Source: Ulvibacter sp047614245
GTDB lineage: Bacteria; Bacteroidota; Bacteroidia; Flavobacteriales; Flavobacteriaceae
NCBI GenBank assembly: GCA_047614245.1
Contig: JBLHIC010000022.1
Span: 1 to 30,593 of the forward strand
Length of the DNA: 30,593 nt
Direction: 5' to 3'
Positions within the stretch are counted from its first letter, which is position 1. Each line of letters begins with the position of its first letter. Both the position numbers and the translations under genes were made by a program. Shown in pieces: positions 1-6,506 of the stretch. The notes below the pieces were generated by a model. That model made no database searches. It was not told the origin of the DNA and saw nothing but the letters and a program-made list of their open reading frames with translations.

Positions 1-575
1 CAACCTTAGTTTTTACTAAAAGCGGTGATAAATTAGCGGCTTCTGCAAGATCGGTAAAAGGATTTGATGTTTACAATGCCCTTGAGGCATGCTCCGAATA
101 TATTGAACAGTTCGGGGGCCATATGTACGCGGCGGGGCTTACACTTCTTGAAAAAGATTATGAAAAATTTAAAGCCAAGTTTGAAAAGGTGGTTTCAGAA
201 ACGATCGATCCAAAGCTTCTAGTACCTGAGATTAAAATTAATACAGAACTAGATTTGAACGAAATTACACCGAAATTCTATCGAGTTTTAAAACAATTTG
301 CTCCTTTTGGCCCAGGAAATATGACCCCTGTTTTTATGACCCAAAACCTGAAAGATACAGGTTGGGGAAAATGTGTTGGTGATGATAAAACGCATTTGCG
401 ACTCACGGTGAAGCAGCACAAGTCGCCCCAATTTACAGCTATAGGTTTTGGTTTGGGCGAAAAAAAGGATGTTGCTTGTGAGGGCCAACCTTTTAAAGCA
501 GCTTATGTTATTGACGAAAACCAATGGCAGGGAAATGTTAGTTTACAGCTTCGCTTAAAGGATATAACAGCCTAA
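1..575 (+). CDS. recJ: RecJ single-stranded-DNA-specific 5'-3' exonuclease, 3' end only
   Basis: The frame is open from base 3 to the TAA at 573-575, so about 190 C-terminal residues are visible and the start lies left of the window. RecJ degrades single-stranded DNA 5' to 3' in RecF-type recombination, mismatch repair and base-excision repair in the cytoplasm. The visible part opens in the DHHA1 domain: residues resembling SARSVKGFDVYNAL are followed by FGGHMYAAGLTL, the conserved glycine-rich stretch of RecJ. The oligonucleotide-binding domain follows, with the typical FAPFGPGNMTPVF segment near residue 100 and a beta-rich tail. The DHH motifs that carry the metal ligands are outside the window, so activity cannot be judged. 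The gene converges on the minus-strand hydrolase next door; their stop codons overlap (573-575 and 572-574), leaving no room for a terminator between them. Confidence 0.93.
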   Translation, partial: TLVFTKSGDKLAASARSVKGFDVYNALEACSEYIEQFGGHMYAAGLTLLEKDYEKFKAKFEKVVSETIDPKLLVPEIKINTELDLNEITPKFYRVLKQFAPFGPGNMTPVFMTQNLKDTGWGKCVGDDKTHLRLTVKQHKSPQFTAIGFGLGEKKDVACEGQPFKAAYVIDENQWQGNVSLQLRLKDITA

Positions 576-1414
576 TTTATAAACGCCAAAATTAATTGTA
601 CAATCTCTGAAGGTTTTTCCTCTTGAATAAAATGTTTAGCGTTTAAAAGATGGATTTTATTTGGAGTTAAGCCTAAATCGGCAATAACGTCTTCGCTTTG
701 CGGATCCCATTTTAAAAAGGCATCGTGTTGTCCCCAAATTACTTTAACAGGGACGTTTATTTTCTGAATTGTCTGTCGGAAGTCAGTTAGTGAATTACAG
801 GTTTGGGTGAAAAAATAATAGATTCCATTTGTTTTCCCCTCCAACAATGGCTTTCTATAGCCTTCAATGTCTGTCTTACTTAAAGTATTAGTTATCATTC
901 CCGACTTAAAGAGCCCTTTAAGCATCAAATTTGTTGTAATGCCGTTCCGGTAACTCCACATAAAAATTTGAGCTATAATACCTTGACGAAAACGCATTGG
1001 TGGTTTGAAGCCTTCCTTATAAATAATTGTATTTAAAATTACCAGCCTCTTAATACGTTCAGGTTGTTTTCTGAAAAGTGTCCATGTCCATAGGCCACCT
1101 GCATCATGCATAACATGAGTCCAATTGCGAATATTTATGAAATCCATTAAATCTAAAAGACGCTGGGCGTGCCTATCTTCGGAATAAATCTCGTATCCTT
1201 TAGGAGAATCACTACTCCCATAACCCAACATATCTGGTACGATTACGCGATAGTTTTTAGCCAAATCGTCTATCATGTTCCTATAGAGCCATCCAGAAGT
1301 GGGAACACCGTGTAAGAGTAATAGCACTTCGCCACTACCAATATCTATATATTTCAAGGCTCCATCAACAGATTGAAATGTTTTCTGAGATGCTCTAAAA
1401 TTTTTATATATCAT
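572..1414 (-). CDS. Alpha/beta hydrolase with Asp nucleophile (haloalkane dehalogenase / epoxide hydrolase type)
   Basis: A 280-aa alpha/beta-hydrolase. The oxyanion-hole motif HGVPTS is at about residues 35-40. The nucleophile elbow reads MHDAGG, placing Asp104 where esterases have Ser; this is the arrangement in haloalkane dehalogenases and epoxide hydrolases, which go through a covalent alkyl-enzyme intermediate. The acid (GQHDAF) and the catalytic His (NAKHFIQEE) follow near the C-terminus, so the triad looks complete. No signal peptide is visible, so it is probably cytoplasmic. The ATG start at 1412-1414 fits the family length. It lies 45 bp downstream of lpxH on the same strand and may be co-transcribed, although the functions are not obviously linked. 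The true substrate cannot be read from sequence; a halide-stabilising second Trp/Asn has not been assigned. Confidence 0.85.
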   Translation of the reverse strand: MIYKNFRASQKTFQSVDGALKYIDIGSGEVLLLLHGVPTSGWLYRNMIDDLAKNYRVIVPDMLGYGSSDSPKGYEIYSEDRHAQRLLDLMDFINIRNWTHVMHDAGGLWTWTLFRKQPERIKRLVILNTIIYKEGFKPPMRFRQGIIAQIFMWSYRNGITTNLMLKGLFKSGMITNTLSKTDIEGYRKPLLEGKTNGIYYFFTQTCNSLTDFRQTIQKINVPVKVIWGQHDAFLKWDPQSEDVIADLGLTPNKIHLLNAKHFIQEEKPSEIVQLILAFIN

Positions 1415-1459
1415 TTTCGTGAGCTATCAGTGATATTCTTATTCAGGATAAATTATAAT

Positions 1460-2218
1460 TTAGGCTTCATATTTTTTTAACTCGAAGGATTCTCCGTCAA
1501 AAACGCCGTAAGTATAGTGGGTAATCCAATCTCCTAAATTAAAGTAGGTTGAATTCTCTCCCACTTTAATCTCCATAGGTAGATGACGATGCCCAAAAAC
1601 AAAATAGTCATAGTGCTGAGTTTCTAACTTTCTCTTGGCGTAAATCGCTAACCATTCGTTTTCTTCGCCTAGGTATACGTGGTCGTCATCACCAGATATT
1701 AGCTTATTTTTCACAGAAAGATATTGTGCCAAACGCATTCCTAATTCAGGGTGAAACCATCGGAACAACCAATTAAAGATGGGATTGACAAAAACCTTCT
1801 TCATACGCTTGTAACCCTTGTCACCTGGGCCTTTACCATCACCGTGTCCAAGAAGAAAAACTTTGTCGTTAAACGTGAACTTTTTAATATCGCGGTAAGT
1901 AGGGATATTGAGCTCTTTTTCGAAATAGTCCCGCATCCACAAATCGTGATTTCCAACAAAAAAGTGAATTGGAATTCCGCTATCACTAATTTCTGCCAGT
2001 TTTCCTAAAACGCGTACAAAACCTTTAGGAACCACTGTTTTATAATCGTACCAAAAATCGAAAAGATCACCCAGTAAAAAAATAGCTGCGGCATCTTCTT
2101 TAATTTCATCTAACCATTTTACAAACTTCTTTTCACGTGGGAGACTCTCGGCCTGAGTCGGAGCGCCTAAATGATTATCACTGGAGAAGTATATTTTTTT
2201 GCCCTTCGGAATTTGCAT
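1460..2218 (-). CDS. lpxH: UDP-2,3-diacylglucosamine diphosphatase (LpxH-type)
   Basis: A 252-aa calcineurin-like metallophosphoesterase. LpxH hydrolyses UDP-2,3-diacylglucosamine to lipid X plus UMP at the cytoplasmic face of the inner membrane, a committed step of lipid A synthesis. The metal-binding motifs are in order: SDNHLG near residue 13, GDLFDFW near residue 50, GNHDLWM near residue 90, GHGD near residue 125, and GHRHLP near residue 210. The middle region around FNWLFRWFHPELGMRLAQ is hydrophobic and aromatic, as in the lipid-binding lid of LpxH. The ATG at 2216-2218 gives the usual family length. It lies 129 bp downstream of queD and 45 bp upstream of the hydrolase, all on the minus strand. 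The existence of other LpxH-like phosphoesterases in Bacteroidota leaves a little doubt about the exact substrate. Confidence 0.9.
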   Translation of the reverse strand: MQIPKGKKIYFSSDNHLGAPTQAESLPREKKFVKWLDEIKEDAAAIFLLGDLFDFWYDYKTVVPKGFVRVLGKLAEISDSGIPIHFFVGNHDLWMRDYFEKELNIPTYRDIKKFTFNDKVFLLGHGDGKGPGDKGYKRMKKVFVNPIFNWLFRWFHPELGMRLAQYLSVKNKLISGDDDHVYLGEENEWLAIYAKRKLETQHYDYFVFGHRHLPMEIKVGENSTYFNLGDWITHYTYGVFDGESFELKKYEA

Positions 2219-2347
2219 TGGGTAAATATAGTTGGAAAAATGGAAATTTTCACGCTGAGTGTCGCTTTGTAGACAGATAGACTTGATATGAGCGCTATTT
2301 TTAGATAATATATAGGTTGCGACAAAGCCCGTGCATTAAAGTAACCG

Positions 2348-2797
2348 CTAATTTTCGGAAGCAAACCACTCTGCGTAACTACTATCTGTTTCTTGCAGCT
2401 TTAAGGCGTGTAGTCTGATACTGGAAGGTAAACGGACTTTGATTTTTTCAGCAAAATCAATAACCATCATTTCACTTGTGGGTTGATAATTTACTAAAAG
2501 CACATTATGGCCTCGGTCACTTAATTCCTTTGCCAATTCAACATGAGGCGTATTTTTGTTAAATACAGTGGCATGATCAAAGACATCGACGATCTCTTCT
2601 TTTACAATTTTTTTTAAGTCGCTAAAGTCGATAACCATTCCGAACTTAACATGGGAAGAATCAGAAATTGGGTTACCTATAACTGTTACCGATAGTTTAT
2701 AACTATGTCCGTGTACGTTCCGACATTTACCATCATAACCGTAAAGGGCATGCCCTGTTTCGAATGAAAATTTCTTGGTAATTCGAATATTACTCAT
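2348..2797 (-). CDS. queD: 6-carboxytetrahydropterin synthase / 6-pyruvoyltetrahydropterin synthase family (QueD)
   Basis: A 149-aa protein of the QueD/PTPS family. QueD converts dihydroneopterin triphosphate to 6-carboxytetrahydropterin, an early step of queuosine (tRNA wobble base) synthesis. Visible signatures are FETGHALYGY with the first zinc His, then GKCRNVHGHSYKL, which holds the catalytic Cys and two further zinc His residues, and the C-terminal LQETDSSYAEW with the pterin-anchoring Glu. A region running GMVIDFSDLKKIV is also typical. The ATG at 2795-2797 overlaps the stop codon of the preceding 33-aa membrane ORF (ATGA), which implies translational coupling. No other queuosine gene is in the window. 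A PTPS-like activity is the main alternative, but QueD is the common role in flavobacteria. Confidence 0.92.
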   Translation of the reverse strand: MSNIRITKKFSFETGHALYGYDGKCRNVHGHSYKLSVTVIGNPISDSSHVKFGMVIDFSDLKKIVKEEIVDVFDHATVFNKNTPHVELAKELSDRGHNVLLVNYQPTSEMMVIDFAEKIKVRLPSSIRLHALKLQETDSSYAEWFASEN

Positions 2798-2895
2798 TTT
2801 CTTCTTTTTATTTTATTATAAATCACAACAACAACTAGTAGTATTCCTAGAAGCAAAAAGAGTCCGTTTCCACTTAAAAACTGTAAAATATCCAT
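2794..2895 (-). CDS. 33-aa single-pass membrane miniprotein, unknown function
   Basis: A short frame read directly from the minus strand: ATG at 2893-2895 and TGA at 2794-2796. It encodes 33 residues: a short polar N-terminus (MDILQFLSGNG), a strongly hydrophobic stretch of about 15 residues (LFLLLGILLVVVVIY), and a very basic tail (NKIKRRK). This is the layout of an N-out, C-in single-span membrane protein by the positive-inside rule. The TGA shares two bases with the queD ATG, an ATGA overlap typical of translationally coupled pairs, which argues that it is a real gene and not chance. I recognise no family. It could also be a leader ORF whose translation opens the queD start. Confidence 0.6.
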   Translation of the reverse strand: MDILQFLSGNGLFLLLGILLVVVVIYNKIKRRK

Positions 2896-3006
2896 AGAAA
2901 ATAACTTTCAGAATATAAAAATACTACTATTTTGGAAGCTCTAAAAAGAACGAGATATATTTGTTATAACTATTTGTCGGACAATCAAATTCTGAAACGT
3001 CAATAA

Positions 3007-4338
3007 TTAAGTTGCTAAAGGATAGTACTTATTCTTGAACTTCACTATAAGTGCAACAGCTCTAAATGCGATCCACACCAGAATAGCCGCCCAAATGCCT
3101 ATAAGTCCCCAATTCATGTATTTTGCGAAATAAAGAACTGGGATAAAGCCAAAAAAGGTAGCCCCAAGTAATACATTTCTCAGATACCCCATTTCTCCTA
3201 TACCTTTAAAGATAGCGTCCAAAGTAAATGCTAGTGCGTTTAGAGGCTGGCTTATCAAGACCATGAAAAACATTCCATAAAATATCGATAGTACATCGGG
3301 ATCTTTGTTAAAAAGAACTCCCAGAGGGTTGTAAAAAATCATTCCAAGTAATAGAAGGAGTGAAGCGACACCTAGATTATAAAAGTTGATTTTCTTGGTT
3401 AATTTCCATAAAGAACTAAAATTCTTTTCTCCTAGAAGCCTTCCGCCTAATGCATTGCCCGCAGCCCCATATCCATCAAGAAAAAATGCTGAAAACAACC
3501 AAATATTTATGGCGATTGCGTGAGCGGCAATGTATTCTTTTCCGAGACCCGCGGCTTCTTTTACAGCAAGTATTAAAGCTGCGTTTAGTGCTATTGAACG
3601 AATAAACAGATTGAAACTCATAACAACCAATCTTTTTATTTCCGGATGAAATGGAAAGCGCAAGCGCAGCGATAAGTCAGTTTTTTTTAGAAGAATTATA
3701 AGTGCCAGGACTGCCATAATAGCCTGTGCAACAAGGCTCGCCCATGCAGCACCTTTCACTCCCATTGCAGGAACATAAGAGTCAACTCCATAGACAAGGG
3801 CAATATCTAAGCCTATATTGACAACTGCGCCAATTGCCGCAATAATCATTGGCCAGAATGTGTTTTGTAGCCCTCGGAACAATCCAAAAACTGCAAATGT
3901 GAATAGCGTGAGAGGGAAACCCCAAACGCGGATATAATAATAATCTAAACTGAATTGAAGGATAATCCCATCGGCGTTTAAGAGCCTAAATATTTCATCG
4001 ACAAAAAAATAGGTCGAAATTAAGACAATGATGCTAAGGCCTATATTAAAATAAATTGCCTGGGCAGGAAAATTGCCTAGTTTATCTAAATTCCCAGCCC
4101 CTAAATTTTGAGAAACGATTGATGAAATTGCGGACCTAGTCTGCCCTAGAATCCAAATGAGCATTGATAGAAAAGCGCCTACGATTCCTACTGCTGCTAA
4201 AGATTCTGTTCCGAATTCGGACATGTTGCCAACTACAGCAGCATCGGTACTCGATAAAACTGGCTCTGCTATTCCCGAAATAATAGCGGGAATTGCGAGT
4301 TGTTGAATTCGTTTAAAGGAGATATCGGTTTTTTGCAT
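3007..4338 (-). CDS. MATE family efflux transporter (DinF-like)
   Basis: A 443-aa polytopic inner-membrane protein with about 12 hydrophobic helices, the usual size and topology for MATE exporters, which use a Na+ or H+ gradient to expel cationic compounds. The N-terminus (FKRIQQLAIPAIISGIAEP) and the following SSTDAAVVGNM segment match the first helices of the DinF-like branch. A second MATE-like half begins around residue 230 (LVVMSFNLFIRSIALN). The Asp in the first helix region that many MATE proteins use for coupling corresponds to the TDAAVVG segment. The ATG at 4336-4338 is preceded by a flavobacterial-type promoter only a few bases upstream, so the leader would be very short. The substrate is unknown; the family assignment is firm. 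Confidence 0.93.
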   Translation of the reverse strand: MQKTDISFKRIQQLAIPAIISGIAEPVLSSTDAAVVGNMSEFGTESLAAVGIVGAFLSMLIWILGQTRSAISSIVSQNLGAGNLDKLGNFPAQAIYFNIGLSIIVLISTYFFVDEIFRLLNADGIILQFSLDYYYIRVWGFPLTLFTFAVFGLFRGLQNTFWPMIIAAIGAVVNIGLDIALVYGVDSYVPAMGVKGAAWASLVAQAIMAVLALIILLKKTDLSLRLRFPFHPEIKRLVVMSFNLFIRSIALNAALILAVKEAAGLGKEYIAAHAIAINIWLFSAFFLDGYGAAGNALGGRLLGEKNFSSLWKLTKKINFYNLGVASLLLLLGMIFYNPLGVLFNKDPDVLSIFYGMFFMVLISQPLNALAFTLDAIFKGIGEMGYLRNVLLGATFFGFIPVLYFAKYMNWGLIGIWAAILVWIAFRAVALIVKFKNKYYPLAT

Positions 4339-4348
4339 ATTGAAAATG

Positions 4349-4379
4349 CAAATTTAGTTAATCTGGATTTCGATACAAT
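4349..4379 (-). promoter_or_regulatory. Candidate promoter for the MATE gene
   Basis: On the minus strand an ATTG (4376-4379; consensus TTTG) is separated by exactly 19 bases from TAAATTTG (4349-4356), a full match to the flavobacterial -7 element TAnnTTTG. The predicted transcription start is only about five bases from the ATG at 4338, so transcription may be almost leaderless. The -33 box has one mismatch. Confidence 0.45.
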
Positions 4380-4398
4380 GAATTGAATGCTTCGAATT

Positions 4399-4899
4399 TT
4401 AAAACAACTTTTCGTAACAATAAAAAGGATGTTTGCTTTGACTTGGAAAGAAAATATTACCTAACCGATTATAACCTCGGGTTTCATAGAATTTTTGGTT
4501 TCGATTATTTTGACTGAAAGTGTCTAATCTAACCGATGTTATTTTATTTTTTCTCGCTAACGCTTCTGCAAAATCCATTAGTTTTTTAGCGAACCCCATT
4601 TTCTGAAAATCCGGATGTATGGCAAGGCGATGAATATAATAATGAGTACTGTCTTTTGTTAGCCAATCGATGTCAGAGTATTCTGGGTCTTTTTCCGAAG
4701 AAATTACTATACAGCCTATTATACAACTTTCCAATAATAAGACATATAGCTCATTTCGCACCACATCATTTTGAAAGGCATCTTTATTTGGATAGAAATT
4801 GTTCCATTGAAAAACACCTTCCGAGACCATCTTATTGGTACAGGCGCGAGTAATTTCTATAATTCGCTCAATTTCTGCTAGTTTTGCTATCCGAATCAT
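4399..4899 (-). CDS. GNAT family N-acetyltransferase
   Basis: A 166-aa GNAT-fold acetyltransferase. These enzymes transfer acetyl from acetyl-CoA to an amine on a small molecule, peptide or protein. The acetyl-CoA pyrophosphate loop reads RLAIHPDFQKMGFAKKLMD (around residues 92-110), where the usual Q/RxxGxG/A pattern appears as QKMGFA. The C-terminal part, TSVRLDTFSQNNRNQKFYE followed by RGYNRLG, is the beta5-alpha4-beta6 region of the fold. The ATG at 4897-4899 fits the family length. It is divergent from the universal stress protein with 42 bp between starts. The substrate cannot be told from sequence. An in-frame start further upstream was not seen. Confidence 0.88.
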   Translation of the reverse strand: MIRIAKLAEIERIIEITRACTNKMVSEGVFQWNNFYPNKDAFQNDVVRNELYVLLLESCIIGCIVISSEKDPEYSDIDWLTKDSTHYYIHRLAIHPDFQKMGFAKKLMDFAEALARKNKITSVRLDTFSQNNRNQKFYETRGYNRLGNIFFPSQSKHPFYCYEKLF

Positions 4900-4909
4900 T
4901 TTTATAAGC

Positions 4910-4917
4910 TAGTTTTG
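4910..4917 (+). promoter_or_regulatory. Candidate -7 element for the universal stress protein gene
   Basis: TAGTTTTG matches the flavobacterial -7 consensus TAnnTTTG and lies 25 bases before the ATG at 4942. A TTTG occurs upstream at 4883-4886, but its 23-base spacer is longer than ideal. The element overlaps the TTG codon (4915) that would begin a longer frame, which argues for the ATG start. Confidence 0.45.
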
Positions 4918-4941
4918 CGTAAAATTAAAGATACCGCTTTT

Positions 4942-5736
4942 ATGAAGAATATATTGGTGCCTGTAGGTTCAGTTGATGGCGGATCAAACGGTCTTCGATA
5001 CGCTGTTAATTTTGCTACCTTAACAGGTGGAAAGGTCTATCTAGTTAATGTTTATAAGGAGTTTTCTAAAGTCGCGGGATTGACGAAGGTTAATCAAGTG
5101 ATGATGGAAGACAGCGAAGATATGCTTGACGACATTATGAAAGAGGTGGATACTCGAGGGGTAGAGGTGAAAGCTAAACCTATTAAGGGAGATCCATTTG
5201 AGGCTATTGATCGACTTTCAAAGCAACTACATATTGATCTGATAATCTTATCTCCACAAAGTGTGGATAAAAGCTCGAAATTATATTTGGGGAGTGTTAC
5301 TGGAAAAATCGTGAAGCAAACAGATATTCCTATGCTCATAGTTCCAAAGAATTACCTGTTTAGGAAACCGGAAACAATTTTACTTGCTTTGAAGCGAGGT
5401 TATTTTGAAAAGGATGACATGTTAGAACCTTTAAAGGATATAGCCAGAATATTTAACTCCACGATAAACTTGTTACATGTTAAAACGCCTGATACAGTCG
5501 GCGACAATACTCCAATGAGCAAGGAACTTCTTTCGCTTAATTCTGTTGTAACAGAATCTGAGAATACAACTATTTTTCAAGGTGTTTTGGAGCATTTTCA
5601 GTCACACAATCCTGATATATTGTGTGTTCTACGCCGAAAAAGAGGATTCTTTAAGAAACTATGGGAAAAGAATTCCATTTTGAAGAAAGAGTTTCACACA
5701 AGTAAACCTTTGCTCATTTTAAGAGGGCAGAAATAA
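4942..5736 (+). CDS. Universal stress protein (UspA family), tandem-domain form
   Basis: A 264-aa protein starting MKNILVPVGSVDGG, the typical first beta-strand of Usp domains. Family members are cytoplasmic nucleotide-binding-fold proteins linked to stress survival. The first Usp domain covers roughly residues 1-140 and ends in LIILSPQ, then LGSVTGKIVKQTDIPMLIVP, the region where ATP-binding Usp proteins carry the G-x2-G-x9-G(S/T) motif; only part of that motif is kept here. The second half (about 145-264) is a more diverged Usp-like domain ending HTSKPLLILRG. I chose the ATG at 4942 rather than the TTG at 4915 because family members begin at this strand and a promoter element overlaps the TTG. 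The gene is followed 24 bp later by tRNA-Ala. Confidence 0.88.
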   Translation: MKNILVPVGSVDGGSNGLRYAVNFATLTGGKVYLVNVYKEFSKVAGLTKVNQVMMEDSEDMLDDIMKEVDTRGVEVKAKPIKGDPFEAIDRLSKQLHIDLIILSPQSVDKSSKLYLGSVTGKIVKQTDIPMLIVPKNYLFRKPETILLALKRGYFEKDDMLEPLKDIARIFNSTINLLHVKTPDTVGDNTPMSKELLSLNSVVTESENTTIFQGVLEHFQSHNPDILCVLRRKRGFFKKLWEKNSILKKEFHTSKPLLILRGQK

Positions 5737-5760
5737 AGTTTTTATTATTTTCGCATTTCT

Positions 5761-5834
5761 GGGGGATTAGCTCAGTTGGCTAGAGCGTTTGGCTGGCAGC
5801 CAAGAGGTCATCGGTTCGACTCCGATATTCTCCA
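5761..5834 (+). tRNA. tRNA-Ala (anticodon GGC)
   Basis: A full cloverleaf can be drawn by eye. The acceptor stem is 5761-5767 with 5827-5833, including a G3.U70 wobble pair, the identity element of tRNA-Ala. The D arm uses GCTC/GAGC. The anticodon stem 5788-5792/5800-5804 closes a CTGGCAG loop with anticodon GGC at 5795-5797. The T arm uses ATCGG/CCGAT around TTCGACT. The discriminator is A5834. The following bases are CCG, so the 3' CCA is not fully encoded, which is common in Bacteroidota. A strong terminator follows 9 bp later. Confidence 0.96.
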
Positions 5835-5843
5835 CCGGAGAAG

Positions 5844-5869
5844 AGCAACGCGAAAGCGTTGCTTTTTTT
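5844..5869 (+). terminator. Rho-independent terminator after tRNA-Ala
   Basis: A perfect 8-bp stem, AGCAACGC (5844-5851) with GCGTTGCT (5856-5863), closed by a GAAA tetraloop and followed by a run of seven T (5863-5869). It lies just downstream of the tRNA and would end the usp-tRNA transcript. Confidence 0.9.
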
Positions 5870-5917
5870 GTAAAAAAAAGTGAGGGGGAGAAGTTTATAC
5901 TAAGCGTAAGACGAAGG

Positions 5918-5935
5918 GACTCCGATATTCTCCAC
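5918..5935 (+). repeat. Duplicate of the tRNA-Ala 3' tail
   Basis: These 18 bases repeat exactly the 3' part of tRNA-Ala (5818-5835: end of the T loop, T stem, acceptor strand, discriminator and one C), displaced by exactly 100 bp. No tRNA body precedes the copy, although a GGAGAA at 5886-5891 could pair with its TTCTCC (5928-5933). It may be the remnant of a collapsed second tRNA gene or an attachment-site-like scar. Confidence 0.8.
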
Positions 5936-6266
5936 ATCAAGTAGAAAATCCTTAGGAAAGTGCAGGTTTTTTTTATTCGTAGTAATATTAGCCGAGTTTA
6001 TTTTTTAAAATAATATAATGAGATATTTATAGGATAATTTGATTCAACCTCATAAGGGTTTGTTAATGATTGTCCTTTCCCGTTTTTTTTTTTGTTAGTT
6101 TGTTCATTATTTTTTTAAATAATCATATAATTATTTAGATTTTTTTTGATAATTAATAGCACATATGATATAATATTTGATATTTGCAATGAAATTTATT
6201 GAAATAGGCATAATTATGTGAATATATTTACATAATTTTAATCGAATACATTAAACAGAAAAATTA
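5936..6266. other. AT-rich spacer without a recognisable gene
   Basis: About 330 bp of extremely AT-rich sequence with long T runs (for example around 6083-6094 and 6141-6147) between the tRNA-tail copy and the 75-aa ORF. I see no open frame of note and no RNA gene. Its one clear structure is the dyad at 6212-6237. Several near-matches to the flavobacterial -7 element (such as AATATTTG at 6172-6179) occur, none with both boxes correct. Confidence 0.6.
6212..6237. promoter_or_regulatory. Near-perfect 26-bp dyad, candidate operator
   Basis: The halves AATTATGTGAATA and TATTTACATAATT are reverse complements except at one position (G6220 against T6229). The dyad ends 29 bp before the ATG of the 75-aa ORF, within or just after its presumed promoter. 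It is AT-rich, so some symmetry is expected by chance, but 12 of 13 pairs is well beyond what the surroundings show. Confidence 0.5.
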
Positions 6267-6494
6267 ATGGAAATTTTAGATAAGGCTCTGGAGTTTGAGC
6301 AAAGAAAGCTTTCCTTTCAAAATACGAGTGATAGAATTGTAGCTTCCAGAGAGGTTAAAGAACTCATTCTTAGCTTAAATGAACTTTACAAAGTCAATAA
6401 AGATCCTAAAGTTATGGATCTTATGAAAAGGCTTACTGTGATAAAACGTAAAATTGAGGTGCGCTTAAAAGGACGACGATTGACGTCGGACTGA
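6267..6494 (+). CDS. Hypothetical protein, 75 aa, charged and mostly helical
   Basis: I do not recognise this protein. It is 75 aa, starts at ATG 6267 and stops at TGA 6492-6494. It is rich in Lys, Arg, Glu and Leu, with no hydrophobic segment, no signal peptide and no cysteines. A stretch near residues 27-45 (REVKELILSLNELYKVNKD) and another near 50-68 (LMKRLTVIKRKIEVRLKG) look like amphipathic helices with heptad-like hydrophobic spacing, so a small helical-hairpin or nucleic-acid-associated protein is possible but not shown. The tail is very basic (RLKGRRLTSD). It stands alone behind a long AT-rich spacer with a dyad just upstream and converges on the hydrolase at 6507. Confidence 0.62.
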   Translation: MEILDKALEFEQRKLSFQNTSDRIVASREVKELILSLNELYKVNKDPKVMDLMKRLTVIKRKIEVRLKGRRLTSD

Positions 6495-6506
6495 TGATTA
6501 CATATT

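Noticed and set aside
2167..2364. 65-aa minus-strand ORF between lpxH and queD
   Set aside because: It overlaps both genes in another frame, is low in protein-like character, and has no motif.
4915..4941. Longer start (TTG) for the universal stress protein
   Set aside because: A -7 promoter element overlaps it, and the ATG at 4942 gives the usual Usp N-terminus.
5882..5935. A second complete tRNA gene ending in the duplicated tail
   Set aside because: No D arm or anticodon arm can be drawn upstream of the tail copy; only a short acceptor-like pairing remains.
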